Positions 27,894 to 36,697 of a stretch of DNA of 64,000 bases are shown here, piece after piece; position 1 is the stretch's first letter; every line of letters starts with the position of its first letter. Below the pieces are notes generated by a model. That model worked only from the letters and a program-made list of their open reading frames with translations, was not told the DNA's origin and made no database searches. The stretch spans positions 18,658 to 82,657 of the forward strand of contig CAMYNC010000009.1 of assembly GCA_947259685.1 (NCBI GenBank), written 5' to 3'. The stretch comes from an uncultured Desulfuromonadales bacterium (lineage in GTDB: Bacteria; Desulfobacterota; Desulfuromonadia; Desulfuromonadales; Geopsychrobacteraceae). A program made the position numbers and the translations under genes.

Positions 27894-29256
27894 ATGTTTT
27901 TTGGGCCTGCAAACAAAAGTTCACAAAATTTTCCGCCACTTGCGGATTGCTACCGAAATGCAGGTGGATGTAAGAGCCGAGAACATTTTTGCAGCGGTAA
28001 CCTTCGGTCGTCAGTTGCTCCCCGCCACGGCGGCCAAGCTGGTAACAACGCTCCAGCGTCGCCGGCATCTCGACATCTGAATAGTGAAACTCATGCCCCC
28101 GCACACTGGTTCCGGCTGGCCCGAGCAGGCTGTCCGCGGTAAGTTCCACCTGCCGATAGCCAAGCGCCCGACGGCGGGGCAGCATCCTGGCCTGGGCCGG
28201 GAAGAGGCCGCACATCGACCAGCTGTCGATCGCCCGGCAGAGGTACATGAAGCCCCCGCACTCCGCGTAGATCGGCAGCCCGGCTTCAGCCCGCTCCAGG
28301 ATTTGTTGGCGCAACCCCACATTTTGCGCCAATTGCCTGGCGTGCAACTCGGGATAGCCGCCGCCGAGATAAAGGCCGGCCAGATTATCCGGTAGCCGCC
28401 TGTCGCTCAGCGGGGAAAACTCAACCAGCTGGGCGCCGGCCTGTTCCAGCAGCACCAAATTTTGTGGATAATAAAAACAAAATGCCTGGTCGCGGGCGAT
28501 GCCGATACGCAGTTTTTTTTCCACCGGCCTGACCACAGGGGCGTTTTCAGCAGCAACCCTGCTACTCGCCAACTGTAGCAGCGCTTCAAGCTGCAGATGC
28601 TGTTCCACCCAATCGGCCAGTTTATCCGCGTGATCGCCCTGCAGATCCTCGGCAGTGACCAGGCCGAGGTGGCGTTCCGGAAGGCTGATATCCTCCTGCC
28701 GCGGTAACCAGCCGAGCAGAGGGGGAAGACCGGCCACCGAAGCCAGCGCCTCCTGCAGCATCTCAGCATGCCGCTCACTACCAACCCGATTGGCGATCAC
28801 CCCGGCGAGCTGTAGCTGCGGATCGAATTCGGCAAAGCCTTTGACTACTGCGGCAAAACTGCGGGCCTGGGCGCGCGCATCGACCACCAGCAGGACCGGC
28901 AGACCGAGCCATTTGGCAATCTGGGCACTGCTGCCCTCCTCGCTGCCACCGCTGACGCCGTCGAACAGCCCCATCACCCCTTCAACCAGGGCCAGTTTTG
29001 CCCCGAGGCTGCCAGCGGCAAAGGTCTGTCGCAGTTGCGCTTCGCTGCAGAACCAGCTGTCAAGATTATGCGAAGGCCGCCCGCAGACGGCGGCATGATG
29101 GCCGGGGTCGATATAGTCTGGGCCGATTTTAAACGGCGCAACCTGCTGTCCACGCCTGACCAGCGCGGCCATCAGGCCGAGGGTTAAGCTGGTCTTACCG
29201 CTGCCGCTGGCGGGTGCGGCAATCATTAATCCGGGAATATTAACTGCTATGCTCAT
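27892..29256 (-). CDS. cbiA: Cobyrinic acid a,c-diamide synthase
   Basis: 454 residues. It uses ATP and glutamine to amidate the a and c side chains of the corrin ring. The N-terminal synthetase half starts with GLMIAAPASGSGKTSLTLGL and has FKIGPDYIDPGHH. The C-terminal class I glutaminase-like half has its cysteine in YAECGGFMYL and the histidine pair in VRGHEFHYSD. It is the CbiA/CobB type. Repeats lie on both sides of it. Confidence 0.96.
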   Translation of the reverse strand: MSIAVNIPGLMIAAPASGSGKTSLTLGLMAALVRRGQQVAPFKIGPDYIDPGHHAAVCGRPSHNLDSWFCSEAQLRQTFAAGSLGAKLALVEGVMGLFDGVSGGSEEGSSAQIAKWLGLPVLLVVDARAQARSFAAVVKGFAEFDPQLQLAGVIANRVGSERHAEMLQEALASVAGLPPLLGWLPRQEDISLPERHLGLVTAEDLQGDHADKLADWVEQHLQLEALLQLASSRVAAENAPVVRPVEKKLRIGIARDQAFCFYYPQNLVLLEQAGAQLVEFSPLSDRRLPDNLAGLYLGGGYPELHARQLAQNVGLRQQILERAEAGLPIYAECGGFMYLCRAIDSWSMCGLFPAQARMLPRRRALGYRQVELTADSLLGPAGTSVRGHEFHYSDVEMPATLERCYQLGRRGGEQLTTEGYRCKNVLGSYIHLHFGSNPQVAENFVNFCLQAQKT

Positions 29257-29269
29257 ATTGTGCCGTTGA

Positions 29270-29395
29270 GATGGCTAAGCAAAAATTGCGTCCAGCAAGG
29301 CGGAGTGAGTTTTCAGGGGCGAAGGCATACATGAGTATGTCAAGGTCCTGAAAAATTACTGCAACGCAGCTGGGCGGACTTTTTGCGACGCCATC
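29270..29395. repeat. 126-base imperfect palindromic repeat
   Basis: One end begins GATGGCTAAGCAAAAATTGC and the other, read in reverse complement, begins GATGGCGTCGCAAAAAGTCC. Both arms continue through CCAGC to TTTTCAGG, around a central ACATGAGTATGT. It fills the gap between cobC and cbiA and overlaps the cobC stop codon. The central and end sequences suggest a dispersed intergenic element, but only one copy is in this window. Confidence 0.7.
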
Positions 29396-29996
29396 AGCCG
29401 TTAAGCTTTTTCACCACGGCGATGCCGTCGGGGTAGTAATCGATAATGCTGTGGCAGCCGTAATCCTGCTCAATGTGGAACAACCGTTCCAGCGGCGCGC
29501 CGATGGCGTCAAGCAGAATGACCCGGTTGACCCCGCCATGGCCGACCACCACCAGCTCACCGCCCGGGTGGGCAGCGATAATTTTTTTCATCGCCGGCAG
29601 CACCCGCTGGGCCAGCTGCAGCAGGGTTTCACCACCGGGGGGCGCAACATTAACAACATCATCCAGTCGCGCCTGCCAGAGCTCGGGGTCCTGCTGCTGC
29701 AGTTGCTGCCAGGTCTGTCCTTCCCAGGTGCCGATGTGCAGTTCCCGCAACTGCTTCTGGCAAACCGGCTCGACCTGTTGTCGCAGGGCGATCTGCTCAG
29801 CGGCGGTGCGGCAGCGGCTGAGGTCGCTGGAATAGATGGCGGTCAGTTCGAGGGACTGAAAACGCTCGCCAAAAGCAGTGGACTGCTGCTCCCCGAGCTG
29901 GGTCAGAGCCACATCTGCCTGACCGTTGTAGCGTTTTTGGGCAAAGCCTTCAACCTGGCCATGCCGCAACAGATGAAGGCGGGTGGGCTTTTGCAT
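29394..29996 (-). CDS. cobC: Alpha-ribazole phosphatase (histidine phosphatase family)
   Basis: 200 residues. It carries the phosphatase signature LLRHGQ with catalytic His12 and the second conserved histidine in VVVGHGGVNR. In this operon it most likely removes the 5'-phosphate of alpha-ribazole phosphate or adenosylcobalamin phosphate during nucleotide-loop assembly. The family also includes phosphoglycerate mutases, so the assignment rests on context. It starts eight bases after cobS. Confidence 0.88.
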   Translation of the reverse strand: MQKPTRLHLLRHGQVEGFAQKRYNGQADVALTQLGEQQSTAFGERFQSLELTAIYSSDLSRCRTAAEQIALRQQVEPVCQKQLRELHIGTWEGQTWQQLQQQDPELWQARLDDVVNVAPPGGETLLQLAQRVLPAMKKIIAAHPGGELVVVGHGGVNRVILLDAIGAPLERLFHIEQDYGCHSIIDYYPDGIAVVKKLNG

Positions 29997-30004
29997 ACAA
30001 TCCT

Positions 30005-30754
30005 CTAGATAAGAACAAGAATCACCAGCAGACTCAGTACTTCGGTTATTTCGGTGGAGGCTCCCAGGACATCACCGGTGACACCGCCGAGCCTGCGTTC
30101 AAAATAATGCCGCAACAGAGCCGCAAGCAACAATAGCAGGCCAATGAAGATCAGACCTTTAAAGGTGAACAGCACAAGCGCTGCCAGCAGTAGGGTCAGG
30201 CTGGCACGCAGCAGTTCCGGCTGGCCAACATTATCGACGAAGGCAGCACCGGTGCCACCTTCGGAGCGGATATAACTGGAGCAGCTGGCGAGAAACACCT
30301 GGCACCAGCGCCCGGCCGCCGGCATCAGCAGCAGCGCGGCATTCTTGTGCACCAACGGCAGATGATAGAGAGATAAAAATTTCAGCAGTAGGACCATGAC
30401 CAGTCCAACCGCCCCGATGGCGCCGACCCGGCTGTCCTTCATGATCCGTAAAGAGCCTTCGCGGTCACGGCTCCCGGCCAAACCATCAAGCAGATCGGCG
30501 ACGCCGTCAAGGTGCAAAGCACCGGTCGCCAGGATCAGCAGCAGCATCAGCAAACAATCGACCACCGCGCGCGGCAACAGCGGAGTCAGCAGCCAGTTAC
30601 AGACCACCAACAGCAGCCCCAGGGTCAAACCGACCGCCGGAAACAACCCCATGCTGCGGCCGAGCCGCTCGGCGGTAAAGTCGAGCTTACTCCCAAGCGG
30701 AAAAACCGTCAAAAAGGCCCCTGCCAGACGGAACAGCGCCCAGTTTTCTTTCAC
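30005..30754 (-). CDS. cobS: Adenosylcobinamide-GDP ribazoletransferase (cobalamin synthase)
   Basis: 249 residues with about six hydrophobic segments; it joins activated cobinamide to alpha-ribazole at the membrane. Diagnostic motifs are [18 protein letters not shown] followed by [14 protein letters not shown]. The gene overlaps cobT by four bases (ATGA), so the two are translationally coupled. Confidence 0.96.
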   Translation of the reverse strand: MKENWALFRLAGAFLTVFPLGSKLDFTAERLGRSMGLFPAVGLTLGLLLVVCNWLLTPLLPRAVVDCLLMLLLILATGALHLDGVADLLDGLAGSRDREGSLRIMKDSRVGAIGAVGLVMVLLLKFLSLYHLPLVHKNAALLLMPAAGRWCQVFLASCSSYIRSEGGTGAAFVDNVGQPELLRASLTLLLAALVLFTFKGLIFIGLLLLLAALLRHYFERRLGGVTGDVLGASTEITEVLSLLVILVLI

Positions 30755-31812
30755 TGATCGGAACCTTCCGAGACCCCGGCCTCAGCAAAGGTCAGCACTT
30801 CACGCAGCACCCGCAGCGCCCCCTCGATAATCGTCATCGCCAGCGCTCCGCCGGTGCCTTCGCCGAGCCGCAGATCAAGGTCGAGCATCGGCTGTTGACC
30901 GATTCGGGCCAACATATGCCGATGGCCAATTTCTACCGACTGATGGGCAGCAAAAATATAATCGCGGACATGCGGATGTAGTTCGCAGGCGACCAGCGCC
31001 CCAGCAGTTGAAATAAAACCGTCGACCACCACCGGAATCCGTTCTGCAGCGCAACCGAGCACCAGCCCGGCAATCCCGCCGATCTCGAAACCACCGACCT
31101 TAGCCAGCACATCGAGCGGGTCTTTCGGATCGGGCTGGTTCACCTCCAAGCCTTGGCTGATCACCTTGATTTTCCGGACCAGAGCTTGGTCGTCGATGCC
31201 TGTGCCACGGTGGGTTACCTGCACCGGCAGCAGCTTACAAATGGCAGCAACAATCGCCGCTGAGGGCGTGGTGTTGGCGATCCCCATGTCGCCACTACCG
31301 ACCAGATCGACCCCATCGGACTTGGCGCGGGCAGCCATCTCGACTCCGGCCGCCAGAGATTGCAGCGCCTGTTCGCGACTCATGGCCGGCCCCTGGGTGA
31401 AATTCGCCGTCCCTTTGGCGACTTTGCGTTTGATCAGGCCAGGCAGATCGTCAAATTCGGTGACCACCCCCATATCGATGACCTGCACATCGGCGCCGGC
31501 ATGCCTGGCCAGGGCATTGATCGAAGCACCACCGTCAACAAAATTGTAAACCATCTGCGGGGTCACTTCCTGCGGGAAGGCACTGACCCCCTCGGCGGCC
31601 ACACCGTGATCTCCGGCGAAGGTGTAAATCCGCTTGTCACGAATCTCTTCGCGGCCGGTGATAGCCACGTACCGCCGGGCAAACTCTTCGAGCCGCCCCA
31701 GCGAGCCGACCGGCTTAGCCTGACGGTCGATACGCGCCTGAATTTCCGCCAGCCTTTCCTCGGCAATCGGTTGGATGCGCTCGAGGACGGCTTGCAGGTC
31801 GAAATCGGACAT
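30751..31812 (-). CDS. cobT: Nicotinate-nucleotide-dimethylbenzimidazole phosphoribosyltransferase
   Basis: 353 residues. It activates the lower-ligand base by joining it to phosphoribose. Motifs [46 protein letters not shown] and [13 protein letters not shown] fit the family, and the catalytic glutamate is expected in the C-terminal [11 protein letters not shown] chose the ATG at 31812, with GGGGGAGA upstream; upstream in-frame starts lie in palindromic repeat sequence. With the BzaF-like gene present, the substrate may be 5-hydroxybenzimidazole rather than dimethylbenzimidazole. Confidence 0.95.
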   Translation of the reverse strand: MSDFDLQAVLERIQPIAEERLAEIQARIDRQAKPVGSLGRLEEFARRYVAITGREEIRDKRIYTFAGDHGVAAEGVSAFPQEVTPQMVYNFVDGGASINALARHAGADVQVIDMGVVTEFDDLPGLIKRKVAKGTANFTQGPAMSREQALQSLAAGVEMAARAKSDGVDLVGSGDMGIANTTPSAAIVAAICKLLPVQVTHRGTGIDDQALVRKIKVISQGLEVNQPDPKDPLDVLAKVGGFEIGGIAGLVLGCAAERIPVVVDGFISTAGALVACELHPHVRDYIFAAHQSVEIGHRHMLARIGQQPMLDLDLRLGEGTGGALAMTIIEGALRVLREVLTFAEAGVSEGSDQ

Positions 31813-31833
31813 TTTATATTCTCCCCCACGTCG

Positions 31834-31888
31834 GGGCGCCATACATGGCGCCCGCATTGTCCAATAGGGGCGAGACATGTCTCGCCCC
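31834..31888. repeat. Two adjacent perfect palindromes between cobU and cobT
   Basis: GGGCGCCAT-AC-ATGGCGCCC at 31834-31853, then a perfect 22-base palindrome at 31867-31888 whose half is GGGGCGAGACA. They are flanked by AATAGGGG and CCCCTAC. They resemble the GGGCGACCC palindromes at 21401-21467 in layout. Confidence 0.75.
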
Positions 31889-31899
31889 TACAACAAAAT

Positions 31900-32421
31900 T
31901 TATTTCAATTTGACCGGCAAACCCGAAACCACCAACCAGGCCTCATCAGCCGCCGCGGCCAGCCGCTGGTTGACAATGCCCGCCAGGTCACGAAAGCGAC
32001 GCGCCAGCCGGTTTTCCGGTACGATCCCGCTGCCCAGCTCGTTAGAAACCAGGTAGAGCGGTTCCTCTAGCTGCCAGGCTAGTTCAATCAACCGGTCAAC
32101 CTCCGCCAGCACCGGGCCCTGCTTTTCTTCAAAGTGAAAATACAGATTTGTCAACCAGAGCGTGACGCAATCGAGCATCAGGGCACCATGCCCGGCCGCG
32201 CTGGTTTCCAGGCGTTCAGCCAGCCAGAGTGGCTCTTCCAGCAGTTGCCAACGCTCACCACGCGCTTGCTGATGGCCTTCAACCCGCTCGGCCATTTCAT
32301 CATCCTCGACCCGAGCCGGAGCTATATAGAGCAGCTTCCCGGCATGTTTTTCCACCAGTTGCTGGGCATAACTGCTTTTCCCGGAGCGGGCTCCCCCTGT
32401 GACATAGATCATCCCTGCCAT
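31900..32421 (-). CDS. cobU: Adenosylcobinamide kinase / adenosylcobinamide-phosphate guanylyltransferase
   Basis: 173 residues. It phosphorylates cobinamide and then adds GMP. The P-loop VTGGARSGKSSYAQ is near the N-terminus; HQQARGERW and LMLDCVTLWLTNL follow, and VSNELGSGIVPENRLARRFRD is the family's C-terminal motif. It is the second gene of the operon, 27 bases after cobO. Confidence 0.95.
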   Translation of the reverse strand: MAGMIYVTGGARSGKSSYAQQLVEKHAGKLLYIAPARVEDDEMAERVEGHQQARGERWQLLEEPLWLAERLETSAAGHGALMLDCVTLWLTNLYFHFEEKQGPVLAEVDRLIELAWQLEEPLYLVSNELGSGIVPENRLARRFRDLAGIVNQRLAAAADEAWLVVSGLPVKLK

Positions 32422-32448
32422 CGCATCCTCCGCACGGCTGTCCTGCTA

Positions 32449-32970
32449 CTAATATTCAATCCCCGGACGAGCGGCCAGGCCCTGGGAAAACGGGTGGCGC
32501 ACCGCCTCCATCACCGTTACCAGATCGGCCAGCTCGAGGACTTCAGCCGGGGCATTGCGGCCGGTTAAAACCAACTCAGTGTGTTCTGGACGCTGTTGCA
32601 AAAGCTCCAAGCCTTGTTCAAGCGGCAGATAGCCCTTGTTCAGTACCGGGTTGAATTCATCCAGCACGACCAGATCATAAAATCCCCCCAGGATCATTGG
32701 CCGCACCTGGTCAAAGGCCTGACTGACATTCTGCCGCAACTGCTCCGGCTGCTTGCGAGCATCTATTCCACCAAGGCCGGCGGTAATAACATCCAAACCG
32801 GCCAGCTTTTCTAGGATCCGCAATTCACTGCTTTGGGGTTGCTCTGGCTTAAGAAAACGAACCAGCAGCACCTTACAGCCTTGCCCCAGGGCACGGATAA
32901 TCAAACCGGTAGCGGCGGTAGTTTTACCTTTGCCGGGACCGGTATAAACCTGAACAATCGCCTGCTCCAT
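32449..32970 (-). CDS. cobO: Cob(I)yrinic acid a,c-diamide adenosyltransferase
   Basis: 173 residues from the ATG at 32970, which has GGAGAG six bases upstream; an in-frame start at 32988 lies inside the riboswitch terminator and is less likely. The P-loop VYTGPGKGKTTAATG and the Walker B-like YDLVVLDEFN mark the BtuR/CobO family. It adds the adenosyl group to the reduced cobalt. It is the first gene of the cob operon. Confidence 0.95.
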   Translation of the reverse strand: MEQAIVQVYTGPGKGKTTAATGLIIRALGQGCKVLLVRFLKPEQPQSSELRILEKLAGLDVITAGLGGIDARKQPEQLRQNVSQAFDQVRPMILGGFYDLVVLDEFNPVLNKGYLPLEQGLELLQQRPEHTELVLTGRNAPAEVLELADLVTVMEAVRHPFSQGLAARPGIEY

Positions 32971-32980
32971 CAAGCTCTCC

Positions 32981-33022
32981 AAAAACAAAAACCCCGCTAC
33001 CTAAATAAAGGGGCACCGGGGT
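32981..33022 (-). terminator. Intrinsic terminator of the B12 riboswitch
   Basis: On the minus strand ACCCCG and CGGGGT form a 6-bp stem around a 20-base loop and are followed by TTTTTGTTTT. The T-run ends directly at the GGAGAG ribosome site of cobO. This fits an off-switch in which bound cobalamin favours termination. Confidence 0.7.
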
Positions 33023-33071
33023 CACTGCATCGACTCCGGCTCCTCTCCCACGTAAGAGCAACGGTCTTTAT

Positions 33072-33241
33072 CCGGGCAGGTCTCCTGGCTTATGGATCAA
33101 CTTACTGGTCAGCCCTTCCCGGATCATAAGAACCAGTGGGTTGCTGACGGTCATCACCATTTACAGTTGCGGGGCAGCGAGGGATTTACACCCTCTTCCC
33201 TATTCTCCCATCTATTTGTAACTACAACGACGGGCACCCGG
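33072..33241 (-). ncRNA. Cobalamin (B12) riboswitch aptamer
   Basis: On the minus strand the conserved B12 box AGCCAGGAGACCTGC is present. So are GGGTGTAAATCCCTCGCTGC and CCGCAACTGTAAATGGTGA. The ends CCGGG (33241-33237) and CCCGG (33076-33072) pair as P1. It lies about 100 bases upstream of cobO and should control the whole operon down to cobD. The 373-base gap between engB and cobO holds this element, its terminator and the promoter region. Confidence 0.96.
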
Positions 33242-33343
33242 ACAGGTGGTTTTCAATTGTGTTCTGCGGTTTTAACAGAGCCCGGAAAAAAAAGCAATCT
33301 TGCCAAAACCGGTCGGAATCGGTGGATAAAATGGCTGAAATAG

Positions 33344-33943
33344 TTACCGCTCCAGGTCCTCGGCCTCCAGGGCATCCTCAATCCGCTCCCAGATCTCATC
33401 CTTCCCTTCGCGGGTATGGGCAGAGAACAGACTGAAAGCCTCCTTGGGCAGACCGGTCGCCTCGGCAATCTGCGTGACATGCTTGTCCCGCTGACTGCGA
33501 TTGAGCTTATCGATCTTGGTGATGACCGGAATCGTCGGCACCCCAAACTCCTCAAGCCAGTCAAGCAGTTGAATATCCTCTTCGCGGGGAAGCCGTCGGA
33601 TATCGAGGATAAACACCACCCCCTTGAGGCTTTCTCGGACCTCCAGGTAGGTCCGCATCATCGGCCCCCAGGCCTTTTTCACCGCCAGCGGCACCTTGGC
33701 GAAGCCGTAGCCGGGCAAATCGACCAGGGAAAAGCTTTGATTGATATTGAAAAAATTGAGCAACTGAGTACGCCCGGGGGTTGACGAGGTTCGCACCAGG
33801 TTGCGCCGGTTCACCAGCACATTAATCAGCGAACTCTTGCCAACGTTACTGCGGCCGACAAACGCGATTTCGGCCAGTTCTGGCGGCGGATAGTTGCCTG
33901 GCTTGGTGGCACTTTTGATGAAATCGGCGGAGGATATTTTCAT
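33344..33943 (-). CDS. engB: Ribosome-biogenesis GTP-binding protein EngB/YsxC
   Basis: 199 residues from the ATG at 33943, preceded by AGGA; 32 codons upstream are open but look non-coding and overlap a palindrome. GTPase motifs are present: [12 protein letters not shown] (P-loop), TPGRTQ (switch I), DLPGYGFAK (G3), TKIDKL (G4). It is needed for large-subunit assembly. It lies directly upstream of the B12 riboswitch on the same strand. Confidence 0.95.
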   Translation of the reverse strand: MKISSADFIKSATKPGNYPPPELAEIAFVGRSNVGKSSLINVLVNRRNLVRTSSTPGRTQLLNFFNINQSFSLVDLPGYGFAKVPLAVKKAWGPMMRTYLEVRESLKGVVFILDIRRLPREEDIQLLDWLEEFGVPTIPVITKIDKLNRSQRDKHVTQIAEATGLPKEAFSLFSAHTREGKDEIWERIEDALEAEDLER

Positions 33944-34008
33944 ATCTGAAGTCCTGTCAACGACGTAAAAGGAAAAAGAAAAATCGAGCATAGCCCAGCC
34001 ATCGACCC

Positions 34009-34032
34009 CTGTACACTGTCGACAGTGTACAG
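34009..34032. promoter_or_regulatory. Perfect 24-base palindrome, candidate operator
   Basis: The half-site is CTGTACACTGTC, followed at once by its exact reverse complement. It lies between the divergent engB (66 bases from its ATG) and ferritin (about 150 bases from its ATG). It has no loop, so it looks like a dimeric regulator site and not a terminator. I cannot name the regulator. Confidence 0.5.
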
Positions 34033-34179
34033 TGTTCAAGCTGAGAAAGTTTTACAAATTGGTGATTTTGGATGATCTTCTGCCGTTTTTTCTGCTAATA
34101 TACAATTTCAAGTTCCCCCGGATCAGCCTGAACAAAGTTGCCGGTTCCATGTCGGCCATTTTCATTTTGGAGGATAATA

Positions 34180-34689
34180 ATGATTAGTCAAAAACTTGTC
34201 GATGCCTTAAATGACCAGATCGCGTTCGAAATCCACTCGGCATTGATCTATAAAGCGATGCAGGCATATTTTGAAGCCGAGGATTTCCCCGGCATGGCCA
34301 ACTGGATGAACGTCCAATTCCAGGAGGAGATGTCCCATGGCGAAAAAATGTTTAATTTCGTCTGCGAAGCTGGTGGTCGGGCCAGAATGTTGGCGATGAC
34401 AGAGCCGCAAAACGAATACAGTTCACCACTGAACGCATTTGAAACCGCCCTGGCCCATGAACAGATCGTCACCTCGCGGATCAACGCTCTGATGGAACTC
34501 GCCCAGGCGGAAAAAAATCACGCCGCACAGATTTTCCTGCAGTGGTTTGTCACCGAGCAGGTCGAAGAAGAAGCCAGCGCTGGACTGATTATCAAAAAAC
34601 TGAAAATGATCGAAGGCGATGGCCGCGGCCTGCTGATGATCGATCAGGAACTTGCGCAACGGGTCTTCACCCCGATTGCGACCAACTGA
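34180..34689 (+). CDS. ftn: Bacterial non-haem ferritin
   Basis: 169 residues, four-helix bundle. All ferroxidase ligands fall in the same numbering as Escherichia coli FtnA: Glu17, Glu50, His53, Glu94 and Gln127 (FEIHS, QEEMSHG, LAHEQ, VTEQVEEE). It stores iron in a 24-subunit shell. I chose the ATG at 34180, which follows GGAGGATAATA. A ferritin-like rubrerythrin-type gene follows 39 bases later on the same strand. Confidence 0.95.
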   Translation: MISQKLVDALNDQIAFEIHSALIYKAMQAYFEAEDFPGMANWMNVQFQEEMSHGEKMFNFVCEAGGRARMLAMTEPQNEYSSPLNAFETALAHEQIVTSRINALMELAQAEKNHAAQIFLQWFVTEQVEEEASAGLIIKKLKMIEGDGRGLLMIDQELAQRVFTPIATN

Positions 34690-34728
34690 AATTCTTTTTA
34701 ATAACGAGAGACAAGGAGAAGACGACCA

Positions 34729-35235
34729 ATGTTCAGCGATATCGATGTAAAAAATGCTCTGATCCGTTCGGTTCAGACTGAAAAAAATGCCATGAACTTC
34801 TATCAGATTGCCGCAGCACAGATGAAAGACGCCGATGCGGTCAAAACCTTCGAACTGTTGGCGCGCGAAGAGCGTGATCACGCCAAACACTTCTTCGACA
34901 AGTTCCAGGATGTCGACGGCAACGACCTGCCGCCCTTCGATGAGTTCATCAACGAAGCACCCGACCAGGAGGGTGAGTGGCTCTCCGACCTGGACAAGGC
35001 CCTGCTGGCCAACTTCAGCGACCGTAAGGCGATGGAACTGGCGATGGAAAAAGAGAAACGCCTGGAAGAAAGTCTGCGGGAAATGGCCGCCAAGATTGAA
35101 GATCCGGCCGTCCGCGCTATTTTTGAAGAAAATGCCAAGTCGACCCACAATCACTATGTGATCATCGAGTCCGAGTACGCACGCCTGATGGGTATGCCAC
35201 ACGAAACCGACATTGATACTTTCGTTCGCGAATAG
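34729..35235 (+). CDS. Rubrerythrin-like diiron protein without rubredoxin domain
   Basis: 168 residues. Two helix pairs hold diiron ligand motifs: EKNAMNFY, then REERDHAKHF with the ExxH pair Glu48/His51, then KEKRLEESL and STHNHYVIIESEY. It lacks the C-terminal rubredoxin CxxC domain of normal rubrerythrin. It probably acts on peroxide or in iron handling, together with the ferritin gene just upstream. An AAGGAG site precedes the ATG. A strong terminator follows, so the two genes form a short operon. Confidence 0.85.
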   Translation: MFSDIDVKNALIRSVQTEKNAMNFYQIAAAQMKDADAVKTFELLAREERDHAKHFFDKFQDVDGNDLPPFDEFINEAPDQEGEWLSDLDKALLANFSDRKAMELAMEKEKRLEESLREMAAKIEDPAVRAIFEENAKSTHNHYVIIESEYARLMGMPHETDIDTFVRE

Positions 35236-35257
35236 TCGTCCCAGACAGATTTAATTG

Positions 35258-35293
35258 AAAAGGCCTCGCAGCGTGCTGCGGGGCCTTTCCTGT
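35258..35293 (+). terminator. Terminator after the ferritin/rubrerythrin operon
   Basis: AAAGGCCTCGCAGC (35259-35272) and GCTGCGGGGCCTTT (35275-35288) pair along 14 bases with one G-T pair. It lies 23 bases after the stop codon and ends in TTTCCTGTT. Confidence 0.7.
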
Positions 35294-35307
35294 TCATAAC
35301 GCACAAA

Positions 35308-35334
35308 TGCCGTAGGGGCAGGTTTAAATTTGCC
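35308..35334. repeat. GTAGGGGC-type palindromic element
   Basis: CGTAGGGGCAGGTTTAAATT followed by TGCCCGC is a near-palindrome centred on TTTAAA. Its GTAGGGGC end matches the flank of the palindromes at 31867-31888 and 21447-21467, so it looks like one family. Confidence 0.45.
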
Positions 35335-35350
35335 CGCGGCCGGCATCCCC

Positions 35351-36643
35351 CTAGCCACTGAAGCCAAACACCTCAGGAAACACCACCAGCACCCCCAAGA
35401 CCAACACCTGCAGAATAATAAACGGCAACACCCCGTAGTAGATATCAGTGGTGGCCACTTCCGGTGGCGCTACGCCTTTCAGGTAAAACAGACTGAATCC
35501 AAAGGGCGGCGTCAGAAACGAGGTCTGCAGGTTCATCGCCACCAGGATCGCATACCAGATCGGATCGATCCCCAGGCTGGCGGCGATCGGCGCCAGGATC
35601 GGCACGACGATATAGGAAATTTCAACGAAGTCGATGAAGAAACCGAGCACCATGATCACCAGCATCGACAGGATCAGAAACCCCCACTTCTCGCCCGGCA
35701 GCCCCAGCATGAAGTCTTCAACCAGCCAGTCACCACCGGTGTAGGTGAAGACCATGGAAAATGCGGTGGCCCCAACCAGGATGGCAAAAACCATCGAAGT
35801 AATCTTGACCGTCTCCAGGGAACTGTCCCAAAGCATCTTCAGGTTTAGCTGGCGATACAAGGCCGCCAGAACAATCGCACCGACCCCACCGACGGCCGAA
35901 GATTCGGTCGGCGTCGCCACCCCGGCGAGGATCGAGCCGAGCACCAGGATGATCAGCACCAGCGGTGGGATAATCGCCTTCAGGGCATGAAACACCTGCT
36001 GCGGTTTCGAGCCGGTCGCCTCGGCCAGACGAATCGGTGGGGCCAGATCCTTGTTGAAAAAGGTCAGAACGGCGATATAGATAACGTAGATCAGCACCAG
36101 CGACAGACCGGGCCAGAAGGCGGCTTTGAACAGATCGCCGACCGGCTCCTGAAAGACATCGCCGAGAATAATCAAAATAATCGACGGCGGAATGATCTGC
36201 CCCAGGGTGCCAGCGGCGCAAATCGCCCCGGTGGCGAGCTTCTTGTTGTAATTGTACTTGAGCATCACCGGTAGGGAGATGACCCCCATAGCGACCACGC
36301 TGGCGCCGACCACGCCGGTAGAAGCGGCCAGCAGAGCCCCGACCAGCACCGTCGAGATGGCAATTCCGCCGCGAATCTCACCGAACAAAAAGCCCATTGA
36401 TTCGAGCAGCCGTTCGGCCAGCCGCGACTTTTGCAGCACAATCCCCATGAAAATAAACAGAGGAATCGCCATCAGAATGGTGTTGTTCATGATCGACCAG
36501 ATGCGGTGCGGCATCATGGCAAAGATGCTGGTCCCTTCGGCAAATAAGCCGAAGATGACCGCGACCCCTCCAAAGGTGAAAGCAACCGGAAACCCCAGCA
36601 ACAACAACACCAGGGCCGCGGCAAACATGACCAGACCAATCAT
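35351..36643 (-). CDS. dctM: TRAP transporter large permease subunit
   Basis: 430 residues with about 12 hydrophobic segments, the DctM fold. The stretches GLVMFAAALVLLLLGFPVAF, PLFIFMGIVLQKS and GVVGASVVAMGVISLPVML are typical. It forms the sodium-driven channel of the uptake system with DctQ and the DctP binding protein encoded upstream. The substrate cannot be told from the permease. It follows dctQ by 54 bases. Confidence 0.94.
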   Translation of the reverse strand: MIGLVMFAAALVLLLLGFPVAFTFGGVAVIFGLFAEGTSIFAMMPHRIWSIMNNTILMAIPLFIFMGIVLQKSRLAERLLESMGFLFGEIRGGIAISTVLVGALLAASTGVVGASVVAMGVISLPVMLKYNYNKKLATGAICAAGTLGQIIPPSIILIILGDVFQEPVGDLFKAAFWPGLSLVLIYVIYIAVLTFFNKDLAPPIRLAEATGSKPQQVFHALKAIIPPLVLIILVLGSILAGVATPTESSAVGGVGAIVLAALYRQLNLKMLWDSSLETVKITSMVFAILVGATAFSMVFTYTGGDWLVEDFMLGLPGEKWGFLILSMLVIMVLGFFIDFVEISYIVVPILAPIAASLGIDPIWYAILVAMNLQTSFLTPPFGFSLFYLKGVAPPEVATTDIYYGVLPFIILQVLVLGVLVVFPEVFGFSG

Positions 36644-36697
36644 AAGGGAAAGCGTCCTTCAGGGGGAAAAAACCGCTGGGGGATATTGCAGCCAGAA

